DNA from: Chrysochromulina parva
Taxonomy: Eukaryota > Haptophyta > Prymnesiales > Chrysochromulinaceae
Assembly: GCA_002887195.1 (NCBI GenBank)
Contig: PJAB01001687.1
Location: forward strand, 1-12,834
Direction of reading: 5' to 3'
DNA length: 12,834 bases
Position 1 is the stretch's first letter. Each line of letters starts with the position of its first letter. This document shows positions 1 through 7,733 of this stretch, in pieces. The translations under genes and the position numbers were made by a program. The notes under the pieces were generated by a model. That model saw only the letters and a list, made by a program, of their open reading frames with translations, was not told where the DNA came from and searched no databases.

Positions 1-120
1 CCATGGAGGAGTCCAAGCACCACGTCACGCGCCTGATGAGGGAGACCATCAAGGGAGGTCATCAGTGAGGAGCCGTTGGCGGGTCCCATGGAGGAGTCCA
101 AGCACCACGTCACGCGCCTG
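1..120. repeat. 35-bp perfect direct repeat (1-35 and 86-120)
   Basis: Both copies begin CCATGGAGGAGTCC and end CACGCGCCTG, 85 bp apart. One copy is the partial exon of the EF-hand gene plus its acceptor; the other lies inside intron 4. Between them is one short intron-family segment with TGATGACCTCC and CCTCATCAG on the minus strand. Confidence 0.9.
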
Positions 121-2303
121 GGCGGTCGTGTAGATGGTCGCACCCAATCAGAGGCCATTAGGGGCAATTAGGGGCAATTAGAGGCCATCCGAGGCCTTTC
201 GAAGCCATCGGAGGTCATTACCTGGGCGGTCTTGTAGCCAGCTGAAGCCATTGTGCGCGCGATGCCCGCCGCACGCTGCCGCGCGTCCCACTCAAGCCCG
301 TACTCGCGTGCCACCTGTTCACCCAGAGGCCATCAGTCATCAGTCATCTTAGGTCGTCAGAGGGTTATCGAGGGTCATCAGAGGGTCATCAGAGGGTCAT
401 AAGAGGGTCATCAGAGGGTCATCAGAGGAAATGAACACACCTGTTCGACCCACGGAAACTCCGCGCCCGGGCGCAGCCGTGCATGCAACCGCGAATCGGC
501 TGTACTTTGCCGGAGGAGGCCCGACCCCGAGGGCACAGCTGCGTGTCCTTTTCGGGTGCCGTTATAATGGTCCGCTGCAGCCATGGCTGTTGGTGAAACC
601 AGGTGTGAGTGGCCATGAGTGGTGGTGGCAATCAGTCGCAATCAGTGGCGATCACGAGCACTCACCTGCCCGTTGGTCAAACCAGGCGTTGAGAAGGGTT
701 TCCCAACGCCCCGCTTCACAAAGCCGTTCTTGCCTCTCCTCGACGAGCAGAGCTGAGACCGCGTCTGCGTGCAACGTGCGGGAAAGCATCTGCAGCGTGC
801 GTAGATGACTGGCCTCGCCCGTCCCATCGGGCGCCGTCTCGAGCGCCACCTGCCTATTTTGTAGCGCCGTCTCGAGCGCCGTCTCGAGCGCCGTCTCGAG
901 CGCCGTCTCGAGCTCCAAATCTCCCGCGGCGACGCCAACGGTCGAGCCGTTGGCAGCCGCCTCCGCGAGCGCGAGTGCCTCGGAGAGCCCACGAAGACGC
1001 TCGGGCCGCTCGACCCTGATGAAGCACGCAATCAGAGCCACTCAGATGAAGCACGCAATCAGAGCCACTCAGGTGGGCCATCACGAGGCACTCGGCGTCC
1101 ATCACGAGGCACTCGGCGTCTATCACGAGGCACTCGGCGCGTCCATCACGAGGCACTCTAGATGGCCTGTACAGCCATTCATAGCGCGCATGTGGCTCAT
1201 CAATGGCAATCAAAGGCAATCAAAGGCAATCCAAGGCAATCCAAGGCAATCCATGGCAATACGTACAGCCAAACGTAGCGCGCATGCGTCTCATCCTGCT
1301 CAGGGTTGAGCGACGTGCCCGGAAGCATGACGGGTGGGGCCAGCACCGCCGCGTCCGCACGCGCCCGTTGCTCTATCCCGAAGAGCGCCCTTCGCGCCTC
1401 CCGTAACCTCTCCCCGGCCGCCCTGGAATTCGCAGCAGCACCCTTCGCGCTATCGAACAAGGGTCGCCTCTCGACGACTGCCTGCCGAACGCCGGTCGCA
1501 ATCTCGTGCAGGTCGAGCTTCCCGTCGCCATCTGCGTCCAGAGCTTCCCACAGCGACGACACGTCCCTTTTTGAGGACGAAGTTGACGAAGTTGACGAAG
1601 TTGACGCATTCATGGCCTGGCTCAGCGATTGGCGCACGCGGAGCAGCTCGCGCGAGTATCCAGTAAAGAGGCCGACTTGGTCGTCCGCCCCTGTCCTCGG
1701 GCCGGCCGCCATCAGCACCTCGTTGTACAAGCTGTACGTGTCGTCGGACGAGACACCTGCTGCTGAGGCCGTGGAGCCGCCATCGCCGCCGCTCACAATG
1801 AGCAGTCGCATTTCGCGCAGCTTCTCAAGGTTGCCCATCGCCTGCCCCCCCGCGTCGTCCTCGTTGAGCTCGACGAACGACGGCCGCCGACCCAGGCGCC
1901 CGGCGAGCGTACTCTCGGCGGTTCGCGCCGCGGCGATCGCCGCCCTCCAGCGCAACCGGAAGAAGTGTGGCAGTGTCGCGTCGTCGCCGCCATCCGTCTG
2001 CATGAGCTCCGTCAGGTAGCCCTCGAGTAACGAGACCTTGCTGCTGCGAGCTGGCGCCTTGCTGGAATGCGCCTGCTCAACCTGCGCTGCTGCCGCCGTA
2101 CCGCCCGCGTCGAGTCGGATAAGTGCGGTGCTGCTCCCCATGCCACGTGCCTCGAACAGCGCTGACAGGGCTCGCGAGGTCTGCTCTTCGATGGATGCGC
2201 TGCCGTGATCGGAAACGCGGAGTATGGCCGACGACTTCTTCGACGATTGTCGAGCGCGCTCGCGCTCGAGAGCACGGGCGCGTCGCTGCACGGTGGCCGA
2301 CAT
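1..2303 (-). CDS. EF-hand protein of unknown function, multi-exon, 3' end beyond window
   Basis: Model: complement of 1267..2303, 666..1015, 441..586, 222..314 and <1..32, about 552 residues visible; the C-terminus is off the left edge. The start ATG at 2303 opens MSATVQRRARALERERARQ. Reading continues upstream in frame, but only by running antisense to the start of the neighbouring kinase gene, so I chose 2303. One canonical EF-hand loop is clear near residues 250-262 (DADGDGKLDLHE), with Asp/Asp/Asp and the final Glu in place. It follows a Ser/Thr-rich linker, and an LETA repeat comes later. Joins keep frame: phases 2, 1, 0 and 0. The first donor (GTACGT at 1266) was chosen because it alone restores the downstream frame (VERPERLRGL); that junction is the least certain. 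Ca2+ binding is inferred from the EF-hand. I recognise no other domain. It is divergent from the kinase/nucleotidase gene. Confidence 0.7.
33..221 (-). other. Intron 4 of the EF-hand gene, 189 nt, with a spare copy of the next exon's start
   Basis: GTAATG donor at 221, CATCAG acceptor ending at 33. An alternative acceptor at 118 would expose a second copy of the next exon start, but that reading runs into a stop and has no good donor. The upstream exon edge 222-237 is repeated at 118-133 with 1 mismatch. Confidence 0.6.
315..440 (-). other. Intron 3 of the EF-hand gene, 126 nt, filled with an 11-bp repeat
   Basis: GTGTGT donor, GAACAG|G acceptor. Positions 335-430 are imperfect copies of an 11-bp unit, GATGACCCTCT on the sense strand. 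The exon edge TGGGTCGAACAG is echoed as TGGGTGAACAG at the acceptor. Confidence 0.75.
587..665 (-). other. Intron 2 of the EF-hand gene, 79 nt, exon edge duplicated
   Basis: GTGAGT donor at 665, CAACAG acceptor at 587. The upstream exon edge 666-686 reappears at the intron 3' end (587-603) with a small deletion: CTGGTTTGACCAACGGGCAG versus CTGGTTTCACCAACAG on the sense strand. Confidence 0.75.
864..912 (-). repeat. 12-bp minisatellite coding for LETA repeats
   Basis: Four tandem copies of CTCGAGACGGCG (sense strand) with one more isolated copy near 831-843. It lies inside the EF-hand gene's second exon and stays in frame, giving Leu-Glu-Thr-Ala repeats that would extend a helix. Confidence 0.85.
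1016..1266 (-). other. Intron 1 of the EF-hand gene, 251 nt, with several small tandem repeats
   Basis: GTACGT donor, CATCAG|G acceptor (sense strand). It holds a 10-bp repeat (GGCAATCCAA type, about 1202-1260), four copies of a 21-bp unit (about 1078-1160) and two copies of a 27-bp unit (1019-1045, 1046-1072). The last exon edge, 1263-1294, is repeated at 1169-1200 with about 5 mismatches in 32. Confidence 0.6.
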
Positions 2304-2570
2304 CGCCGCTCGTCGGGCCCCAAAAATCGCGACCTGCCGCAGATGGTTTTTTTCACAGCTGCAAGGAAGTCGAAACAGTGAAGTGGGGAGGCCGATCAGG
2401 TTCCTAATGTCACTTCCACATCGTACAGGTAGGTCGCGATTTGGGTTTCGTCGAAAACGCTCCGTCTGTTTCAATTTCGTGAGGGGACGTCGGCCACTCG
2501 CTGCGCACCTTAGTCCGGGTCGGCGATCTTGTGTACACTGTTGTCCCCCCCAGGGCAGTGACTCTTCCAT
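2304..2570. promoter_or_regulatory. Divergent promoter region between EF-hand gene and kinase/nucleotidase gene
   Basis: These 267 bp separate two start codons facing away from each other, so both promoters and 5' UTRs must lie here or overlap the genes. I see no clear TATA box or other named element. The region is less GC-rich than the flanking exons around 2340-2480. Confidence 0.55.
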
Positions 2571-5500
2571 ATGCTCGTCCCGGACGGCCCCGTGGTCTTC
2601 GTGCTCGGCGGCCCAGGCAGCGGGAAGGGCACGCAGTGCGCCAAGCTCGTTGAGCGGTACGGAGCGGCGCACTTCTCAGCGGGCGACCTGCTGCGCGCGG
2701 AGGCGAAGAAGGGTACCGAGCAGGGCAAGATGATCGACGAGATGATAAAGCAGGGGGCGCTCGTGCCTACGCAGATCACTCTCGACCTGCTCAAGGCGGC
2801 GATCAAGTCCCGCAAGGGGCCGTACCTGATCGACGGCTTCCCGCGCTCGCTTGACAATCTGCAAGCCTTTGACAACCAGGTGTACGGTGGGTGTGCCCTA
2901 ACGCTGGTTTACGACCTGTCGGAGGCGGCCATGGAAGAGCGCCTTTTGAAGCACGGCGAGACGTCGGGCCGAGCCGACGACAACGCCGCCACCATCAAGA
3001 AGCGTTTCAAGACCTTTTGGGATGAGTCGATGCCGGTGATCGACATCCTTCGAGCACGCAAGGGGGGCCTGATGGTGTCGACCATCGACGCGTCCCGGAC
3101 GCCCCAAGAGGTGGCGATCGATACCTGGCGCGTGTTCGACAAGATCGCAAACGTGATCAACATGCTCGTCCCGGACGGCCCCGTGGTCTTCATGCTCGGC
3201 GCCCCTGGCACGGGTAAGGGCGCGCAGTGCGCTAAGCTCGTCGAGCGATACGGCGCTGCACACATTAAAGTGAGTGACCTGCTGCGCGCGGAGGTGAAGA
3301 AGGGTACCGAGCAGGGCAAGATGATCGATGAGATCATGAAGGAACATGACGTAGTCCCCGCTCCAATCACTCTCGACCTGCTCAAGGCGGCGATCAAGAC
3401 CCGCAAGGGGCCATACATTATCGACGGCTTCCCGCGCTCGCTTGACAATCTGCATGCCTTTGACGACCAGGTGTACGGGGGCCATCGAGGCTTTGGGTGT
3501 GCACTCGCGATCTTTTACTTCATGGCGGATGCGGAGATTGCGGTAAAGCGGAAGCTGGAGAGGAATCAAACGCAAAAGAAAGGCATCCAAGATCTCGACG
3601 AGCACGCCGAAGAGCTCAGGAAGAAATTCCACAAGTTCAAGGGGCAGTGTATTCCGGTGATCGAGAAACTGAAAAATCGCGGCTTGCTCGCGACCGTCGA
3701 CGGGCACCCCTCTTTCAATGCCGTGTTCACCGCCACCTGCAAGGCCTTCGATAAGGTGGCCGCCCCTCTCGTGACGTGGCGAAAGGCCCAGGTGACCGAA
3801 TACCTCGCGAAGCATGCCATGAAGGAGCGGCTCGAGGCGGCCTTGCATGCGGCCGTTGGCTCCCAGGCGCCCGACCCGGCCAGTTTTGTCGCGGAGTGCA
3901 TCGCACCCCCGGGCCCGCGCCGCCCACGAACCGCGTGCGGCACCTTTTTGCGTATTGTCACCGTGAACGACGTGTACAAGCTCGACAACTACCCCCGCGT
4001 AGCGAGCGCGGTCGCCGCCGCTAAGAAAGCGGCCGCGGCCCTCGACTGTGTAGTGATCTCGACCTTGCCAGGTGATGAGCTTTGACGACCTCCGATGACC
4101 CCCGATGGCCTCTGATGACCTCTGATGACCTCTGATGACTCGACTCTGTGTGGTGATTCGACCTTGGCAGGTGACTTCTTGTCTCCGTGCCCTCTCACCG
4201 CTCTCGACGGCGGGCGGGCGATGACCGAGGGGCTCAACAAGGCTAAGATCGAATACGTCATGCTCGGCAACCACGAGCTTGACTATGGCTTCCAGTGGTC
4301 CGTGGATCGCATGCAAGCCTTCAAGGGCAAGGTGGGCCATGATTGCCTTGATTGCGATTGCTCTCGATCTGATTGCCTCTGATTGCCTCTGATTGCCTTG
4401 ATTGCGATGGCTCTCGATCTGTCACTGAGGGGCTACGCGTGCTCGATGCTCGATGACCTTCTCTTGATGACTTACTCTCGTGCTCGCGGCAGTGCATCAA
4501 CTCGAACATCACGACGAAGCCAATCGACACGTTCCCCAAGTACGCCGCCATTCCACGTGTGGGTTGATGACCTCTGAGGACCGCTGATTGCGTCTCTCAT
4601 GAGGGCTTGATGACCTCTGAGGACTACTGATTGCGTCTCTCATGATGGCTTGAGGACCTTTGAGGACCCTGATTACGTCTCTCCTCTCACAAGTGCGTCC
4701 ATGATGACCTCTGTGGACCTCTGATGACCTCTGATTGCTTCCTCTCATAGGTACGACGTGATCCACGTGGGCGACCGAAGGGTGCTCATGACCGCCTTCC
4801 TCTCGGCGGATACCTCCATCTACGCCCCGGCCAACACACCTACGGTCATCCCGCCCGCCGAGGCAGCGGTGGCGATTTGGAACGAAGCCAAGGAGGCCTT
4901 GGGGTACACCCCAGACGTGCACCTGCCCATGACGCACCAGCTGGTGCCCGAAGACAAGGCCTTCTGCCTCGCGCTCGCCAAGCACAAGGAGCTGGGCCCA
5001 CGCACGCCCATCGTACTCGGCGCGCACGAGCACGAGGTATACATTGACTCGTGTGGTGGTGCAAAGATCATCAAGACGGGCGCCGATGCTGAAGAGATTG
5101 GATACGTTGATATTTGGTGGGGGACCGATGGCGTGATGCACTCAAAGGTAGAGCTGGTGCCCGGCTGTGAATTTGACGAGGAGCCTGAAGCGAAGAAGTT
5201 CTGCCTGGAGCAGGAGGACTTTGTTCGGCGGGTGATGTCCGCACCGCTGATGCCAATCCCGGCGTTCATGAGCTCCAAGACGGTGCGCCACTCGCCTTCT
5301 GGGGTGGAGATGATGACCTCTCTGATGACCACTGATTGCCTCCCTCATCAGGTGCGCCACTCGCCTTCTGGGGTGGCCACGCTACTCCTCACCCAAATGC
5401 TGCGTGGATTCCGAAAAGAGAAAGTGGAGCTGTGCGTGGTCCACGGCGGCAGTGTGCGCGCTGGCAAGGAGTATCAGGCCAATACGACCTTTACGATGGG

Positions 5501-6113
5501 CGATCTCTTCGCGGAGTTCGCATTTGATGGACCTATGGCGGTGATCTTGGTCAAGGGCTCGATCCTTCAAGCATCCACGGCCAACACGCGCAACGCTCCC
5601 AAGCCCGCGCCCGACTTCCTCCACTTTGATGAAGGAGTCGTCATCGAGCCCGAGAAGCATGCCATCCTCTCTGTTGGGGGCGTTCCCTTCGACCCCGAGA
5701 AGATGTACAAGATTGCGATCAACCAGCTGCTGCTCACCGGGCTCAACGTGATCGAGCCTCTGATGAGCTACGTGCGCGCCAACGTCAAGGTGCCCACCGA
5801 AGAGAGTTGCCGCCTGAGCAAGAACGTGGTGATCGAGGTCTCCATGAAGGACGTTTGGCGCCACCTGATCGACTTCCAGTCTTTTGATGAGGACGGGAAC
5901 GGAGCGATCGAGGACGCGGAGTTGCGCGCGGGGATCAAGAAGTTCTTCGCGCAGGTGGCGAGCCGACCGGAAGGAATCTCCGTCGAAGAGGTGGCCGCCC
6001 TCATCAAGAAGAAGCAAGGGCACCTCTCCCTCGTCGAGCAGCTCGTCAAGACGCTGGACACCAACGGCGACGGCTACATTGACGAGGAAGAGATGCTTGC
6101 GTTGTCCCACTGA
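2571..6113 (+). CDS. Fusion enzyme: two NMP-kinase domains, DPY-30/RIIa-like motif, 5'-nucleotidase, two EF-hands
   Basis: Model: join of 2571..4071, 4171..4331, 4493..4539, 4751..5282 and 5352..6113, in frame, 1000 residues. Kinase domain 1 (about 1-190) has P-loop GGPGSGKGT (K19), FSAGDLLR, DGFPRSLDN and an intact LID GETSGRADDN (R134). Kinase domain 2 (about 198-400) has GAPGTGKGA and a degenerate LID. Residues about 404-446 (TEYLAKHAMKE...DPASF) resemble DPY-30/RIIa docking helices. The metallophosphatase/5'-nucleotidase (about 459-890) shows NDVY (467-469), GDFLSP (501-506), GNHE (533-536), TH (632), GAHEHE (660-665) and HGGSVR (778-783). EF-hand loops lie at 926-937 and 983-994. Expected chemistry: phosphate transfer between ATP and NMP, and NMP hydrolysis to nucleoside plus phosphate, probably Ca2+-modulated (inference). 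Family recognition is firm; substrate is open. No signal peptide is visible, so the nucleotidase is probably intracellular. Confidence 0.9.
4072..4170 (+). other. Intron 1 of the kinase/nucleotidase gene, 99 nt, exon edge duplicated
   Basis: CCAG|GTGATG donor, GGCAG|GT acceptor; the join gives GDFLSP of the nucleotidase. The last ~33 nt of the exon (4043-4075) are repeated with several changes at 4141-4174. The core is four to five units of the 10-bp TGATGACCTC motif. The intron-end copy reads TLAGDF, closer to the family than the spliced TLPGDF. Confidence 0.8.
4332..4492 (+). other. Intron 2 of the kinase/nucleotidase gene, 161 nt
   Basis: AAG|GTGGGC donor, CGGCAG|T acceptor, phase 0, joining AFKGK to CINSN. 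It contains a tandem duplication of about 30 nt (GATTGCCTTGATTGCGAT...CTCGATCTG, one mismatch). It is the only intron where I find no copy of an exon edge. Confidence 0.75.
4540..4750 (+). other. Intron 3 of the kinase/nucleotidase gene, 211 nt, built of 43-bp units
   Basis: CAA|GTACGC donor, CATAG|G acceptor; the preceding exon is only 47 nt. Units starting near 4564, 4607 and 4650 repeat at 43-bp spacing (TTGATGACCTCTGAGGAC...GATTGCGTCTCTCATGA). The intron start (GTACGCCGCCATTCCACGTG) is a decayed copy of the next exon's start at 4751 (GTACGACGTGATCCACGTG). Confidence 0.8.
5283..5351 (+). other. Intron 4 of the kinase/nucleotidase gene, 69 nt, flanked by a perfect 26-bp repeat
   Basis: ACG|GTGCGC donor, CATCAG|G acceptor. 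The 26 bp at 5282-5307 and 5351-5376 are identical, leaving a 43-nt insert (5308-5350). The intron has no stop in frame and is 23 codons long, so retention would add 23 residues, including a second RHSPSGV. Splicing is inferred from the family sequence and the ends. Confidence 0.75.
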
Positions 6114-6603
6114 TGACCCACTGTGACGGAAGGTTCCCCACAGACTGTTTCGTCACAGCCGTTCTAACGTGGGATTCTCCGACGGAAGGCACAGCACAGG
6201 ACGAGGATCGACGAGCAAAGGGGTTGCAGCGTCCACTGTCCATGTATGCCAGACGTCATGGGCTAGGCTTCTTGGGATGTGGTTTGATGCGCTGTGGAGG
6301 CTCAACTTCAGTTGTCTTTAGATCTAGGGCTGGCATTGACGAATCATTGAGCCGCATGCGGTTAAATGCGGAATGGCATGGAATGGGCCCCGCGCCTTCG
6401 AGAGCGCTCCGTGTTGTGTGACTACGGCCTCCCGTGTGAAGCTGTGAACGCCTCTCCGGTGCTATGACATGTATGTAGTGTTGCGTCACGGGCCGAGAGT
6501 GCTCGGGAACTGTAGGTCATGTATTATGATGACGAATTTCCAAATGAAGAGACGAAATCCAAATGAAGAGTTCCGGTACTTGTTTCATCATCAAGAATCT
6601 TTT
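6114..6603. other. Intergenic: 3' UTR of nucleotidase gene and upstream region of next gene
   Basis: No convincing gene. It has a hairpin at 6121-6158 and a 12-bp direct repeat CCAAATGAAGAG at 6540-6551 and 6559-6570, upstream of the ATG at 6604. Composition drops toward AT near 6510-6600, fitting a promoter/5' UTR. Confidence 0.5.
6121..6158 (+). promoter_or_regulatory. Hairpin just after the nucleotidase stop codon
   Basis: CTGTGACGGAA pairs with TTTCGTCACAG (11 pairs including one G-U) around a 16-nt loop, starting 8 nt after the stop at 6113. In a eukaryotic transcript this would be a 3' UTR stem-loop; its role is unknown. Confidence 0.5.
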
Positions 6604-7182
6604 ATGGCGTCCATGCTCACATGCCTTCTGCTCGCCACCGAGCTGACGTGCGCGAGCGCGCTCTCGTTGAGGCGAACCGTCCTGCAATCGTCTCTGCCGC
6701 GGCGGATTCCGCCACAATCGCCGGCGCAGAGCAAGCGCACCACGATCACCCAAGCGTCTCTCCTCGAGCCACTCGCCGTTGTCTTGCGTCGCGCCGTGCC
6801 TACGGTGGCGCGAAATTCGTCGCCGCTCGCCTTTGCCGCACCGGTGCTCGCCTTTGCCGCGCCTGGCCTCATCTTCAGCAAGCCTCGAATCATCGTCACC
6901 CTCGTTGCGGCCATTGGATTGATTGGAGGCAACTTCATCCACCGCCAATTTTGCAAGGATGCGGTAGATGAGTGCCCAGTTTCGATTCCTGACTGGTGGG
7001 AGTCCAATGCGTTTACCAACCTTGCCGTGGCCATGGCCAGTGCTGGCGCCGAGGCTGCGGCCGCAGCCATCAGCGTGGGTGCGGCAGCTGTGAGCAGCAC
7101 TCTGTCCGAGGACTCCCTCGAATCGTCCAAGGGGGACCCCAAAGTCTGGCTGACCTCCGGGGACAGGGCAGACGACATTTGA
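6604..7182 (+). CDS. Short protein with signal peptide and hydrophobic segments, possibly plastid-targeted
   Basis: 192 residues from the ATG at 6604. An in-frame ATG at 6469 would add 45 polar residues, but starting at 6604 puts a signal peptide at the very N-terminus: MASMLTCLLLATELTCASA, with a plausible cut after CASA. Next comes a Ser/Arg-rich, acid-poor stretch (LSLRRTVLQSSLPRRIPPQ), like the transit part of bipartite plastid targeting in secondary-plastid algae. Hydrophobic segments follow: LAFAAPVLAFAAPGLIF, IIVTLVAAIGLIGGNF and an Ala-rich helix near the end. Two Cys flank HRQFCKDAVDECPV. The acidic tail ends GDRADDI. I recognise no family. Targeting is inference; the coding call rests on ORF length and these features, and a single exon. 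Confidence 0.5.
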   Translation: MASMLTCLLLATELTCASALSLRRTVLQSSLPRRIPPQSPAQSKRTTITQASLLEPLAVVLRRAVPTVARNSSPLAFAAPVLAFAAPGLIFSKPRIIVTLVAAIGLIGGNFIHRQFCKDAVDECPVSIPDWWESNAFTNLAVAMASAGAEAAAAAISVGAAAVSSTLSEDSLESSKGDPKVWLTSGDRADDI

Positions 7183-7733
7183 GCAACGAGTCGCGTATGT
7201 GGCAGGCGGTCTGTCCTTAAGGAGTTGTCGTCGTATTTATAATCTGTGGGTGTCATCTGATACCGTATCGACCGGATCATCCGACACCCGCGAGCCGCGT
7301 GCACTGTTGCACGACAGCGGGACAGCGGTTTCCATGGCGCTCGAACCCGTGCTGTGCCAGTGCCAGCCTAAGTGCCAGCCGGCGTGCGCGGCGCACACGC
7401 GCGGACGAACGCCTTGACATGTCCAGACACCCCTGGCTCGACCCAAAAATGGACACCTGGCTCGACCGCGTCATCGCGGTCTGCTCTGCCCCACACCTTG
7501 GAGCGCCGTGGGAGGACCTGTGTTCACACCTTTGAGCGCTGGGAGGACCTGTGTTCACACCTTGGAGCGCTGGGAGGACCTGTGTTCACACCTTTGAGCG
7601 CTGGGAGGACCTGTGTTCACACCTTTGAGCGCTGGGAGGACCTGTGTTCGTGCCCGCGCCCGTCACAGCGCCCGTCATGCGCCTGTCCCTTTGCGCCTAC
7701 GCCTTGGATTTCGTCATCATCGCCGCGTCAGGA
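7183..7733. other. Intergenic region between convergent genes
   Basis: It separates the 3' ends of the plus gene ending at 7182 and the minus gene ending at 7734, so it holds both 3' UTRs. Apart from the 31-bp minisatellite I see no gene. A plus-strand open frame that enters here and runs through 9102 is antisense to the coiled-coil gene and is not believed. Confidence 0.5.
7501..7649. repeat. 31-bp minisatellite, five copies
   Basis: Units begin at 7501, 7534, 7565, 7596 and 7627. The plus-strand unit is GAGCGCTGGGAGGACCTGTG followed by TTCACACCTTT. The first copy has 2 extra bases, the last is truncated, and the others differ at one position, so the array is young. On the minus strand each unit carries two AG|GT junctions. 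Confidence 0.95.

Noticed and set aside
335..430. CRISPR array
   Set aside because: The units are contiguous 11-bp repeats with no spacers, inside a eukaryotic intron.
2304..2672. N-terminal extension of the EF-hand protein to an ATG at 2672
   Set aside because: It would run through the divergent promoter and antisense to the kinase start; the ATG at 2303 has a good context and begins a typical N-terminus.
4072..4170. C/D-box snoRNA, because TGATGA and CTGA are both present
   Set aside because: The boxes recur every ten bases without guide spacing or a terminal stem; they are part of the repeat motif.
2898..4340. 480-codon minus-strand open frame
   Set aside because: Shadow of the kinase domains, whose motifs are unmistakable on the plus strand.
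4758..6113. Nucleotidase half as a separate gene starting at 4758
   Set aside because: It would lack NDVY, GDFLSP and GNHE, all of which lie in frame upstream once the introns are removed.
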